Positions 1 to 7,577 are shown, counted from the stretch's first letter. The stretch: DNA of 22,799 nt from Nostoc sp. CHAB 5834 (GCA_020829485.1 JAIVFU010000101.1:1-22799), one strand, 5' to 3'. The notes: generated by a model not told the origin, from the letters alone. A program made the numbers and translations.

Positions 1-124
1 TGCCACGATTACAAACACATGAGCAAAAGCGCAAGCTGAGAACATCGGAAGCTGGGTGCGGTGAAAGTCGCACGCCCAGATTTAACAGAGAGTTGCCCCG
101 GATAATACCGGGCATCGACTCTAC
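1..124 (+). mobile_element. 3' end of a group II intron (IEP tail, domains V and VI) inserted in moaB
   Basis: Positions 49-82 form a 34-nt group II intron domain V. It has an 8-nt lower strand with the AGC triad at 50-52, an upper helix capped by a GAAA tetraloop (63-66), and a two-nt CG bulge at 73-74; this is the same architecture as the known yeast ai5gamma domain V. The base opposite the triad G is A80 instead of the usual U. Domain VI follows: 89-93 pairs with 118-122 and 97-101 with 108-112, leaving an unpaired A114 as a branch-point candidate. The 3' end is placed at the AC of 123-124. Frame 1 of positions 1-39 reads CHDYKHMSKSAS then stop, which resembles the C-terminal HNH end of a cyanobacterial intron-encoded reverse transcriptase. 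The rest of the intron lies upstream of the window. The exact splice site is inferred to within a few bases. Confidence 0.85.
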
Positions 125-425
125 CAAAAGCTCAAATTTGGATGCTGTAATTTTCAGTGGTGGTACAGGCATTGCACCAAGAGATACTACTTATGATGCC
201 ATTGAAAAGTTACTAGAGAAAACCTTACCGGGATTTGGTGAGTTATTCCGTTTTTTAAGTTATCAAGAAATTGGTTCGCGGGCGATCGCTTCTCGCGCTG
301 TTGCTGGTGTTTATCAAAATAAATTAATCTTCTCGCTTCCTGGTTCCAGTAATGCTGTGCGGCTGGCGATGGAAAAATTGATTTTACCCGAACTCACTCA
401 CTTGGTAAGTCAGGTTTGTAATTAG
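125..425 (+). CDS. moaB: MoaB/Mog-type molybdenum cofactor biosynthesis protein, 3' exon (partial)
   Basis: This is the C-terminal part of a MoaB/MogA family protein, which binds molybdopterin and prepares it for metal insertion during cytosolic molybdenum cofactor synthesis. It carries the diagnostic GGTGIAPRDTTYDA segment (the pterin-binding loop) and the later PGSSNAV motif, and ends at TAG 423-425. The N-terminal part of the family (about 70-80 residues) is missing because a group II intron precedes it directly. The reading frame runs upstream through domain VI to a TTG at 93, but that is intron sequence and not a real start. The first exon nucleotide, C125, is the third base of a codon, so the upstream exon should end after two bases of a codon. 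If the intron splices, the gene can be functional. If not, it is a disrupted moaB. Confidence 0.85.
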
Positions 426-495
426 TCATTAGTCACTACTCATTGGTCATTATTGATTAGTATAAAAAAGCACCAAAGTTTTGGGGAACTACTAA

Positions 496-618
496 TAGAC
501 CTCTTGCATAAATCAAACAATTTGAATCCCACCCCGCCAAAGCTACGCTTTGTCTCCCCTCCCCTTAGCAAGGGGAGGGGTTGGGGGTGGGGTATTGGGG
601 ACTTTTGCAAGATGTCTA
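496..618. repeat. MITE-like element with TA flanks (IS630-type)
   Basis: Imperfect terminal inverted repeats lie at 496-511 (TAGACCTCTTGCATAA) and 603-618 (reverse complement TAGACATCTTGCAAAA), 14 of 16 matching. A TA dinucleotide sits at each outer edge (496-497, 617-618), which suits TA target duplication by an IS630/Tc1-type transposase. The interior holds a G/C-rich self-complementary core (about 558-593). There is no coding capacity; short open frames here are products of the repeats. Confidence 0.6.
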
Positions 619-709
619 ATGACTTCGATTTTCCCCATATCTAAAGCCATTGGGTCTGCACGGCGCAAGAACTTTGGTATAATGAGCAGCTTTGAGATAA
701 TTATTTATA

Positions 710-1123
710 ACTTACGCATTGACAAAAAATACTAAACATGGGAAAGGTTAAAAACCACATCTTTCGTAAGGCCACAGCATTGCTCATTGGTGTCAACTTA
801 AGCTAAAATGCATATCCCACAGGCGTTTTACCCCCCTTAATCCCCCCGATGTATTGGGGGGAAAAAGAAATCCAGTTCCCTCCCCTTAGAAAGGGGAGGG
901 TTAGGGTGGGGTGACGCGGTGAGTGATGGAAAGCTAGAGAACTGAATATCACATCTCGACAAGGGTTTCACGTTAAGTTGACACCCATGAGCAAAGTTTA
1001 GCCCCTACAGCATGGTGTATTTGTGTAGTTTACCGCCGTAGGCATCGCAGGATAATTAAGAAAACTCTGAAACAACGTATTTTCGTTAATTCACATCATG
1101 ATGCATTTGTACAGTGCGTAAGT
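710..1123. repeat. Outer inverted-repeat pair, possible older MITE containing a nested element
   Basis: ACTTACGCA at 710-718 and its inverted counterpart at 1115-1123 extend into partly matching arms (the right arm reads ACTTACGCACTGTACAAA in reverse complement; the left arm differs by a substitution and an indel). The pair encloses the better-preserved element at 780-994. No clear target duplication is visible. The stretch between the arms has no gene. Confidence 0.4.
780..994. repeat. MITE-like element with 22-bp terminal inverted repeats
   Basis: The left end, TGCTCATTGGTGTCAACTTA from 781, and the right end at 971-993 are near-perfect inverted copies (one mismatch over about 20 bp). The 215-bp interior carries two self-complementary C/G runs (about 829-862 and 869-913), the second being a variant of the core at 558-593. 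There is no open frame and no convincing target duplication. It lies inside the outer repeat pair at 710-1123. Confidence 0.6.
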
Positions 1124-1163
1124 CCTATTATTATAAAAATTTTTGTAAAATTAAGGCATAAGC

Positions 1164-1200
1164 CCCTAAAATCATCCTTTTTATACTTACATTTTTAGGG
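1164..1200 (+). promoter_or_regulatory. Inverted repeat upstream of the diguanylate cyclase gene
   Basis: CCCTAAAA (1164-1171) and TTTTAGGG (1193-1200) form an 8-bp stem around a 21-nt loop, ending 48 bases before the ATG at 1249. It could be an operator or a leader hairpin. No function can be assigned from sequence alone. Confidence 0.3.
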
Positions 1201-1248
1201 TATCAAGAATTATAGTGAAACGGATAAAGTGTTAATATCAGGTCAGTA

Positions 1249-3000
1249 ATGGAACCTATTTACTGGAATTGCATAATTGCTCACGGCATCACTGCATTTT
1301 CATACTTTGGTATCCCCATACTAATAGGGGTTTTCTTTGCTAAAACTAAAGCAACTATCCCGAATAAGTTTTGGCTAGCCTTTTTATTATCAGGTGGATT
1401 CGTATTATTTTGCGGATTTCATCACTTTTTGGCGATTTTTGAGCCACATATAGCAGTGTCGCTGCTGCACTTAGGCGTACTTAATCTAATGGCAGTTATT
1501 TCCTTCTGTGCCTTACTCTACCTAATGCCAACTGCTTATCAAATTCTAGAGGCGATCGCCAAATTTCAAGAAGATAGCCGTGAACTTCAACGTAGTCAGC
1601 AGATGCAACGGCTATTCCTAGATCAGGGCCCCTTTGGAGCCTATATCAAAGATGAGCAATCTAGAGTGCTTTACTACAACCAGGAGCTACAGTCTAGATT
1701 TTCGGTAGATTCACAAGAATGGTTGGGGAAAGCGGATAGTGAATTCTTGCCAGATCCAGAAGAAGGGCGGCGGGTTATGGAAAACGATCAAGTCGTTTTG
1801 AAGACTCTACGCCCTTTGAAGCTGATTGAAGAGGTAAAAATACCTGGTAACGATCAGCCGTGCTACTGGCTATCGTTTAAGTTTCCGTTTAGCGATGGCG
1901 CAACGGGCGCTTGCCGCATCGGTGGCATTAGTATCGATATTACAGAATCTATAGAAGCACAGCGATCGCTCACCGATCTAAATCGGCAGCTAGAAGAAAA
2001 AACACTGAAATTAGAAGCAAAAAAACGAGAACTTATATATCTCTCCGATATGGCGGATATGCTTTATTCCTGCGAGTCTGAAGATGAGTTATATAAAGTG
2101 ATCGCTTTAACCTGTTCTCAGCTATTTCCTAATATGAATGGTTGTATATTTAAAATTGCTAATTCTAAGAATTATGTTCAAAGGAATAGTTTTTGGGGAA
2201 ATGAGAGAACTAGTAAAGAAATATTTTCCCTATCTGAATGTTGGGCATTGCGGAGAGGAAAAGTAAACATTTTATCGCCTCATAATTCAGGACTAATATG
2301 CAATCACTTAATAGAGCCTGTGAGCGGCACACATTTATGTTTTCCATTGTTTGGACAAGGCGAATTAGTTGGGATATTACACATCTATGCGCCTGAAGAA
2401 ATCAGTCCAGAAGCTCAACAAATTACTGAGATTATTGCTAGAACCTTAGCCATTGCACTAAATAATCTATCGATAAAACAACGTCTAACCTATGATAGCT
2501 TGCGGGATGGAATGACCCAACTATTCAATCAAAACTATTTGCAAACCATAATGGAACAGAGGCTAGCAGAGGCTGAACGGTCGGGGCAACCTCTTAGTGT
2601 TATTTTCCTTGATATCGATAACTTCAAATCTTACAACTCGCGCTATGGGCATTTGACTGCCAACATTGTTATCCAAGGATTAGCAAAACTGCTATTAAAA
2701 TCTATTCGCTCCTTTGACATTGCTTGCAGATGGGGTGGTGAAGAATTTGTGATTGTAATGCCTAATATGACCCTGGAAAACCTTAGAAGGCGAGTAGAAG
2801 AACTCAGGGTAGATGTTGAACAAATGCAATTGAGGGAAGGCGATCGCATTCTCCAAGGCATTACCGCTTCTTTTGGAATAGCTGTATCACAACCAGGGAT
2901 TACAGTTAAAGATTTTCTGAATCGGGCAAATCAAGCGATGCTTGAGGCAAAGCGAACAGGGAAGAATCGGGTTATAGAGTATGTAAACAACTATTATTAA
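1249..3000 (+). CDS. Ethylene-receptor-like membrane sensor with PAS, GAF and GGDEF domains (diguanylate cyclase)
   Basis: 583 residues. Three predicted membrane segments (about 8-30, 41-64 and 69-95) resemble the ethylene-binding domain of plant ETR1 and cyanobacterial Etr1: SYFGIP aligns with AYFSIP, and FVLFCGFHHF with the CGxxH segment, so C55 and H59 match the copper ligands Cys65/His69 of ETR1. The position of ETR1 Asp25 is His12 here. A PAS-like domain (about 115-235), a coiled coil (236-262) and a GAF domain (about 266-405, with CWALRRG) follow. The C-terminal GGDEF domain (about 420-580) has intact GGEEF at 496-500 and the RxxD inhibitory site RSFD at 487-490, so it should make cyclic di-GMP with product inhibition. 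No EAL domain is present. It appears monocistronic. That it responds to ethylene is an inference from family similarity. Confidence 0.85.
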   Translation: MEPIYWNCIIAHGITAFSYFGIPILIGVFFAKTKATIPNKFWLAFLLSGGFVLFCGFHHFLAIFEPHIAVSLLHLGVLNLMAVISFCALLYLMPTAYQILEAIAKFQEDSRELQRSQQMQRLFLDQGPFGAYIKDEQSRVLYYNQELQSRFSVDSQEWLGKADSEFLPDPEEGRRVMENDQVVLKTLRPLKLIEEVKIPGNDQPCYWLSFKFPFSDGATGACRIGGISIDITESIEAQRSLTDLNRQLEEKTLKLEAKKRELIYLSDMADMLYSCESEDELYKVIALTCSQLFPNMNGCIFKIANSKNYVQRNSFWGNERTSKEIFSLSECWALRRGKVNILSPHNSGLICNHLIEPVSGTHLCFPLFGQGELVGILHIYAPEEISPEAQQITEIIARTLAIALNNLSIKQRLTYDSLRDGMTQLFNQNYLQTIMEQRLAEAERSGQPLSVIFLDIDNFKSYNSRYGHLTANIVIQGLAKLLLKSIRSFDIACRWGGEEFVIVMPNMTLENLRRRVEELRVDVEQMQLREGDRILQGITASFGIAVSQPGITVKDFLNRANQAMLEAKRTGKNRVIEYVNNYY

Positions 3001-3174
3001 TTCATAATTCAATACGCTTGGCTTTGTGGAAAATTGTAGGTTGGGTTAAGCAAAGCGCAACCCAACAAAGTCCCGAAATGTTGGGTTACCCTGCGGGATC
3101 TTGCTACGTTCCTCAACCCAACCTACACATTTCAAGGTTTTTGGCGCTAACCCAAGCGTATTAATTCATAATTC
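2997..3174. repeat. MITE-like element (3011-3162) flanked by 14-bp direct repeats
   Basis: Inverted termini AATACGCTTGG (3011-3021) and CCAAGCGTATT (3152-3162) enclose inner inverted copies of TAGGTTGGGTT (about 3037-3047 and 3113-3123). The same 14-mer TTAATTCATAATTC occurs at 2997-3010 and 3161-3174, as expected for a target duplication, although AATTC-type repeats are also common in these spacers. The left copy contains the TAA stop of the diguanylate cyclase gene, so the insertion left that gene intact. Confidence 0.6.
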
Positions 3175-3181
3175 TTGAAGA

Positions 3182-3232
3182 AGAATTCAGCTATTCTGAA
3201 TTCTGACTCCTGACTCCTGACTCCTGAATTCT
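3182..3232. repeat. Short palindrome and TGACTCC tandem repeats
   Basis: A perfect 9-bp hairpin with arms AGAATTCAG and CTGAATTCT is followed by three tandem TGACTCC heptamers. Related AATTCAGGAGTCAGAATTC-type sequences recur at 7578-7706 and 22143-22165, so this is a dispersed intergenic repeat. Confidence 0.6.
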
Positions 3233-3239
3233 GTTCGAT

Positions 3240-3272
3240 AAAAAAACAACTCCCTGGAGATGTGGGAGTTGT
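3240..3272 (-). terminator. Rho-independent terminator of mraY
   Basis: Read on the reverse strand, a perfect 9-bp stem (3264-3272 pairing with 3246-3254, arms ACAACTCCC and GGGAGTTGT) with a 9-nt loop is followed by a run of seven Ts (3240-3246 on the complement). It lies about 35 bases past the mraY stop codon. Confidence 0.85.
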
Positions 3273-3306
3273 CATTTTGTATTCGACTATTTTCTCAAAA
3301 CATGAT

Positions 3307-4410
3307 TCAGAATGGAGCGATTGCCAAGCAGATGGCAGCCAAAATAGCAGCGATGACATAGAATACTCCAACCACTTGCAATTCTGACCAGCCAGTGAGT
3401 TCTAAATGATGGTGTAAGGGTGCCATTTTGAAGAGGCGCTTGCCTTTGCCATCAGGGCCTTTGGTGGCTTTGTAATAACTTACCTGTGCCATCACCGAAA
3501 GGGTTTCTACGAAGAAGATCCCACTGAGAATGAACAGAGCTACTAGGGTATTTGTCAATAGTGCTACAGCCGCTAAAGCGCCGCCCAGTGCTAAAGAACC
3601 GGTATCTCCCATGAAAACGCGGGCTGGGTTACGGTTATGGGCTAAGAAACCTAAGCAACCACCACTTAAGGCAGCACAGAAAACCATCAACCCAGGTGCT
3701 GTAGGTGCGACTATAGCACCTAATGCCAAAAGTGCGATCGCTACTGTTCCTGCTGCCAAGCCATCAATACCATCTGTTAAATTAGTCGCATTACTTTCTG
3801 CAACTAGTACAAAACCTGCTAAAGGCCAAAATAGGAATCCTAAGGGTAGTGTGAAGCTAACCCAAGGTAAAGCAATATTTGTAATATTAGAAGGTTGATT
3901 AAACATCAGCCATAGACAAAACACAGCCGCAAAACCTACTTGCAAAGCCAGTTTCGTTTGGGGAGATATACCTTTATTTGATTTACGGCGCAGAATTTGC
4001 CAATCATCGAGCCAGCCAATCAATCCGTAGCTGATTGTCAAAGCCGAAACTGCAAGCACGTCTGTAGCAAAGTTAGACAATATGCAGGCAATTATCACAC
4101 CTACAGGGATAAAAAATATACCTCCCATTGTTGGCGTGCCTGCCTTTTTTAGATGGGCTTGGGGGCCATCTTCACGAATTATTTGTCCAGTTTTGAGCGC
4201 TTGAAGTAGGGGTATTACCCAATAGCCCACGGCACCTGAACCCAACGCACACAAAAGTAGTGGCAGGGTTAATGACATACTTTGCCAGGGTAGCCTATTG
4301 GCCATCGAATCCAAGAAAAATGCTGTTGTAGCTAGCCCTACGGTTAATAAAGAGGCTAGAGCGATTCCAGAAATATTTAAACCTTGGTCAGGAGATAGTT
4401 TAGCGTCCAC
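3307..4410 (-). CDS. mraY: Phospho-N-acetylmuramoyl-pentapeptide transferase MraY
   Basis: 367-residue integral membrane enzyme that transfers phospho-MurNAc-pentapeptide from UDP to undecaprenyl phosphate, forming lipid I in peptidoglycan synthesis. Family signatures are all present: HLKKAGTPTMGG (86-97), the aspartate pair at 135-136, NLTDGIDG (210-217), MGDTGS (267-272) and the PLHHHLE loop (331-337). About ten hydrophobic segments are visible. The length is normal for a cyanobacterial MraY with its extra N-terminal segment. The start is a GTG (4408-4410), with only a weak AGGG upstream. It is transcribed alone, not in a dcw cluster, and has a good terminator downstream. Confidence 0.97.
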   Translation of the reverse strand: MDAKLSPDQGLNISGIALASLLTVGLATTAFFLDSMANRLPWQSMSLTLPLLLCALGSGAVGYWVIPLLQALKTGQIIREDGPQAHLKKAGTPTMGGIFFIPVGVIIACILSNFATDVLAVSALTISYGLIGWLDDWQILRRKSNKGISPQTKLALQVGFAAVFCLWLMFNQPSNITNIALPWVSFTLPLGFLFWPLAGFVLVAESNATNLTDGIDGLAAGTVAIALLALGAIVAPTAPGLMVFCAALSGGCLGFLAHNRNPARVFMGDTGSLALGGALAAVALLTNTLVALFILSGIFFVETLSVMAQVSYYKATKGPDGKGKRLFKMAPLHHHLELTGWSELQVVGVFYVIAAILAAICLAIAPF

Positions 4411-4539
4411 AAAAGTTTCCCTTCACTCCACACATATAAAATTCAATATCAGCAACTAAGGATACTACCAAGTCCTTAGCACAGCACGCCGGAAATAAAC
4501 ATACCATTTCAAATAGCGCAAAAGCGCAGAATAGGATTC

Positions 4540-4605
4540 TTTGACTTTTGACTTTTGACTTTTAACTTTTGACTTCCGCCTTGCGGTACTAGCCTGAAAA
4601 GGCTA
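4540..4605. repeat. GACTTTT heptamer repeats and a GAAA-loop hairpin
   Basis: Four or five tandem copies of a TTTTGAC-type heptamer (about 4540-4574) are followed by a perfect 6-bp hairpin with a GAAA loop (4590-4605). The hairpin overlaps the stop codon of the DUF3134 gene and may protect that transcript's 3' end. It has no U-run, so it is not a classical terminator. Confidence 0.5.
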
Positions 4606-4839
4606 ATCCTCGGCGATTCCTACATCGTCATCATCATCAAGGTCGTAGCCAATCCCATCTTCTACACCCATTAGGGAGTCTATTTCTACTTCGTCATCTT
4701 GAAAATCCGGTTCGTGAACGTCACGCGCGATGATCCGACCGTTGGTTTGCAAGCAGTCCAACAAAGAGGACTCTGACTTTAAGGGGATGACATCGGCTCG
4801 CTGATTACGAGGTACTTCACGTAATGGAGAGTTCAACAT
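4603..4839 (-). CDS. Small acidic DUF3134-like protein
   Basis: 78 residues beginning MLNSPLREVPRNQRADVIPL, recognised as the cyanobacterial DUF3134 type. The first half is polar with an SSLLD segment and a GRIIARDV strand. The C-terminal third is strongly acidic, with a run of five aspartates near residues 68-73. No catalytic motif, signal peptide or membrane segment is visible. The function is unknown. It is transcribed in the same direction as mraY, which lies 192 bases downstream behind repeats. No good ribosome-binding site precedes the ATG. Confidence 0.85.
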   Translation of the reverse strand: MLNSPLREVPRNQRADVIPLKSESSLLDCLQTNGRIIARDVHEPDFQDDEVEIDSLMGVEDGIGYDLDDDDDVGIAED

Positions 4840-5081
4840 ATCGAGGAGGACAAGAAAATGTATACGTAAGTTGACATTTAGAGTCTATCACTTGACACGG
4901 ATTTATTTAGTTATCTTTTCAACGCTTTAATTGATAAATCCGCATTCAGATAGAAATTTTTTATTTAATAGGCATAAGGCTTATGTCAAGCGATTTAGTA
5001 GTAATTTTTATGGCTCTACACATAGGTCATGAATATCTTGTTTATGCTGATGGAAAGGACTGATTTTTGAGGTGACAGGCG

Positions 5082-5666
5082 ATGATGGGAAAAGCGGCTC
5101 TTATAGATGCGATCGTTGGGACAAATCGCGGTCTACTGGCGACTGAGCTACAGAAACAGGTTATCTTAGCTGCGATCGCCAATTTAGAAGATTTTAATCC
5201 TACACCCCATCCGGTAGAAGCTAGTAATTTGCTAGATGGCGATTGGCGATTACTATACACCACCAGCAAGGCTCTTTTAAACTTAGATGGTCTACCTTTG
5301 TGCAAACTGGGTCAAATTTATCAGTGTATCCGGGTGGATACTGCCAGTGTTTACAACATAGCTGAAATTTATGGCTTACCTTATTTGGAAGGATTAGTTA
5401 GCGTTGCTGCTAAATTTGAGCCAGTTTCAGGTCGGCGTGTCCAAGTGAAATTTGAGCGGTCTATTATCGGCTTACAACGTTTAATAGAATACAATTCTCC
5501 GGTAACTTTTATCCAACAAATTGAAGCAGGTAGAAAATTTCCCGCAATTGATTTTGCAATCAAAAGTGATAAACAGCAAGGCTGGTTAGATATCACCTAT
5601 ATAGATAACGATCTGCGGATCGGCAGAGGTAACGAGGGAAGTGTGTTTGTCTTAACTAAAACATAA
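5082..5666 (+). CDS. PAP/fibrillin family (plastoglobulin-like) protein
   Basis: 194 residues matching the plastid lipid-associated protein/fibrillin family, lipocalin-like proteins that associate with thylakoid lipids in cyanobacteria and chloroplasts. Typical features are the N-terminal helix (KAALIDAIVGTNRGLLA), the LLDGDWRLLYTTS segment (about 50-62), alternating beta strands through the middle, and the C-terminal DITYIDNDLRIGRGNEGSVFVL block, a family hallmark. No signal peptide is visible, so a peripheral membrane location is likely. The first of two adjacent ATGs is used here; the second (5085) is equally possible. It stands alone between repeat-rich spacers. Confidence 0.9.
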   Translation: MMGKAALIDAIVGTNRGLLATELQKQVILAAIANLEDFNPTPHPVEASNLLDGDWRLLYTTSKALLNLDGLPLCKLGQIYQCIRVDTASVYNIAEIYGLPYLEGLVSVAAKFEPVSGRRVQVKFERSIIGLQRLIEYNSPVTFIQQIEAGRKFPAIDFAIKSDKQQGWLDITYIDNDLRIGRGNEGSVFVLTKT

Positions 5667-5743
5667 GCTTCACAAAATAACCGCTTGCGAACGAAGGTAC
5701 GCTATAACGTGTGCGTTGTCAAGTATGTTCTAATACCGTTTTT

Positions 5744-5842
5744 TGGGGAGTGGGGAATGGGGAGTAGGGAGTGGGGAAGATAAGGGAGGTGAGGGAGAAA
5801 GAATAATTAATATTCAATTCCCAATTCCCACTCCCTACTCCC
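5744..5842. repeat. Heptamer repeats forming a long inverted repeat
   Basis: GGGGAGT-type heptamers at 5744-5776 are complementary to ACTCCCT-type heptamers at 5817-5842. The core 5760-5775 and 5827-5842 make a perfect 16-bp stem around a 51-nt loop. It belongs to the same repeat class as the tract at 20073-20229. No gene lies in 5667-5950. Confidence 0.7.
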
Positions 5843-5950
5843 AATTCAGACAAATAACTTAACAAAGACTCTTGCTGCTACCTTCAGGTTGTAGAGTGAA
5901 ATCAATTAGCCCTCTAGATTGGCGATTGATAACTAAAAGGGAAAATAATC

Positions 5951-6166
5951 ATGGTTCAACGTGGTTCTAAAGTACGTATTCTCCGCCCTGAATCCTACTG
6001 GTTTCAGGATTTAGGAACTGTGGCTTCCATTGACCAAAGCGGCATCAAATACCCTGTAATTGTCCGCTTTGAAAAGGTCAATTACGCTGGTATCAATACC
6101 AACAACTTTGCTCAGGATGAATTAGTCGAGGTTGAAGCACCAAAGGCTAAAGCACCTAAAAAATAG
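5951..6166 (+). CDS. psaE: Photosystem I reaction centre subunit IV
   Basis: 71-residue PsaE, a peripheral stromal-side subunit of photosystem I that helps dock ferredoxin and supports cyclic electron flow. The sequence [17 protein letters not shown], the [15 protein letters not shown] core and the lysine-rich AKAPKK tail match the family over its whole length, with the SH3-like fold conserved. The ATG follows an A-rich leader (GGGAAAATAATC). It is monocistronic in appearance, followed by a repeat-containing spacer and then mutM. Confidence 0.97.
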   Translation: MVQRGSKVRILRPESYWFQDLGTVASIDQSGIKYPVIVRFEKVNYAGINTNNFAQDELVEVEAPKAKAPKK

Positions 6167-6417
6167 CAGCAAAGCTACAAGGGGCTTGTTTGATGCGATG
6201 ATGAAGGGTAGTCTTAAGTCTGAAGTATGAAGTCTGAAAATTTCAGTTCATTCATCTTTCACCCAAGCCTACCCTAATCTATGAGAAGCTGCCCTGCGGG
6301 TATTTACGGTTTCTCTTGGGTAGTAATACGAGCCATATAAAGCTGTGTAAGTTACTACTCAATCTCTTCTTTATTGAACCCCCAAGTACATCAAAATTGC
6401 TTGCTTAATCAGTTTGA

Positions 6418-7263
6418 ATGCCTGAACTGCCTGAAGTTGAAACAGTCCGAAGGGGTCTAAATCAATTGACCCTTAACCAAGAAATTACGGGTGGAGATGT
6501 GTTGCTCGATCGCACCATCGCCTACCCGTTTTCTGTTGGTGAGTTTGTTGATGGAATTAAAACGAATGCGATTGCTACTTGGCATCGTCGCGGTAAATAT
6601 CTCCTCGCTGAACTCTCTTCCACAGGTTGGTTAGGGGTTCATCTGCGAATGACCGGTCAACTACTATGGCTGCATCGAGATGAACCATTACATAAGCACA
6701 CGCGGGTTAGATTATTCTTTGGGGAACAGCAGGAATTACGCTTTGTTGATCAGCGTACCTTCGGGAAAATGTGGTGGGTTCCGCCTGGTGTTGCTGTAGA
6801 AAGTATTATGACTGGTTTGGCAACACTGGCAGCAGATCCATTTTCACCCGAATTCACTGTCGAGTATTTAGCAAGCAAACTCCAAAACCGCCGCCGTCCG
6901 ATTAAGACTGCACTACTCGATCAATCGGTAGTGGCGGGATTAGGTAACATTTATGCGGATGAAGCCCTGTTTAAGAGTGGAATTTTACCTGAAACCTTGT
7001 GTATAGATTTGCAGCTAAAGCAAATTGAGGGTTTGCGAACAGCGATAATTCAAGTTTTAGAAACCAGCATTGAGGCTGGCGGTACAACTTTTAGTAATTT
7101 CTTAAGTGTTAAGGGTGTCAATGGCAATTATGGTGGTGTTGCCTGGGTTTATAACCGCGCTGGAGAACCCTGTCGAGTTTGTGACACTCCAATTATGCGG
7201 ATTAGGTTAGGTGGGCGATCTAGTCACTTTTGCCCTCAGTGTCAAACAGGAGAGACGCGATAA
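6418..7263 (+). CDS. mutM: Formamidopyrimidine-DNA glycosylase (Fpg/MutM)
   Basis: 281-residue bifunctional base-excision repair enzyme that removes 8-oxoguanine and formamidopyrimidines and nicks the abasic site. The N-terminal MPELPEVE supplies the catalytic Pro2 (after Met removal) with Glu3 and Glu6. Lys60 lies in RRGKYLL, the HLRMTGQ segment is at 75-81, and GLGNIYADEALF (174-185) belongs to the helix-two-turn-helix. A C-terminal zinc finger has Cys252, Cys255, Cys272 and Cys275. All functional residues expected for an active enzyme are present. The start is fixed by the need for Pro2. Repair of oxidised guanine fits a photosynthetic, oxygen-evolving host. Confidence 0.97.
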   Translation: MPELPEVETVRRGLNQLTLNQEITGGDVLLDRTIAYPFSVGEFVDGIKTNAIATWHRRGKYLLAELSSTGWLGVHLRMTGQLLWLHRDEPLHKHTRVRLFFGEQQELRFVDQRTFGKMWWVPPGVAVESIMTGLATLAADPFSPEFTVEYLASKLQNRRRPIKTALLDQSVVAGLGNIYADEALFKSGILPETLCIDLQLKQIEGLRTAIIQVLETSIEAGGTTFSNFLSVKGVNGNYGGVAWVYNRAGEPCRVCDTPIMRIRLGGRSSHFCPQCQTGETR

Positions 7264-7352
7264 ATCGCGTCTGTACAAGAGTTAGGAGTTTTTAGCTCAG
7301 AAGTCTTTTAAAATGCGGATAAGTCTAATCTAGAAATTTGAGAGGGGAATTC

Positions 7353-7568
7353 ATGGCAGTCAAAAAAGGAGATATGGTTCGCGCTATCCGCGAGAAACTG
7401 GAAAACAGTCTGGAAGCAAAAGCCAGTGATGCTCGCTTTCCTTCCTATTTGTTTGACAGCAAGGGCGAAATTGTAGATATCAAAGGTGATTATGCCCTGA
7501 TTAAGTTCGGGAAAGTGCCAACGCCAAATGTTTGGTTGCGTGTGGATCAGCTTGAAGAGTTTAAATAA
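7353..7568 (+). CDS. ndhO: NAD(P)H-quinone oxidoreductase subunit O
   Basis: 71-residue NdhO, a small cytoplasmic-side subunit specific to the photosynthetic NDH-1 complex of cyanobacteria and chloroplasts, which drives respiratory and cyclic electron flow. [19 protein letters not shown] and [20 protein letters not shown] are family hallmarks. The frame is open back to a TTG at 7338, but the ATG at 7353, preceded by GAGAGGGG at 7340-7347, matches the family N-terminus and is chosen. It follows mutM by 89 bases. Confidence 0.95.
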   Translation: MAVKKGDMVRAIREKLENSLEAKASDARFPSYLFDSKGEIVDIKGDYALIKFGKVPTPNVWLRVDQLEEFK

Positions 7569-7577
7569 TAAGAAAGA

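Noticed and set aside
93..124. TTG start for moaB at position 93
   Set aside because: The codons lie within intron domain VI, so this start is not part of the native protein.
453..735. Two short plus-strand open frames
   Set aside because: They lie across the MITE at 496-618 and its G/C-rich core; the residues are repeat translations with no family pattern or ribosome-binding site.
3530..3898. Plus-strand open frame inside mraY
   Set aside because: It is antisense to a strongly conserved gene and has biased composition; a shadow frame.
4846..4869. GAGGAGG followed by an ATG and three codons (MYT stop)
   Set aside because: The spacing looks like a good ribosome-binding site, but three codons are not evidence of a gene; at most an upstream mini-frame.
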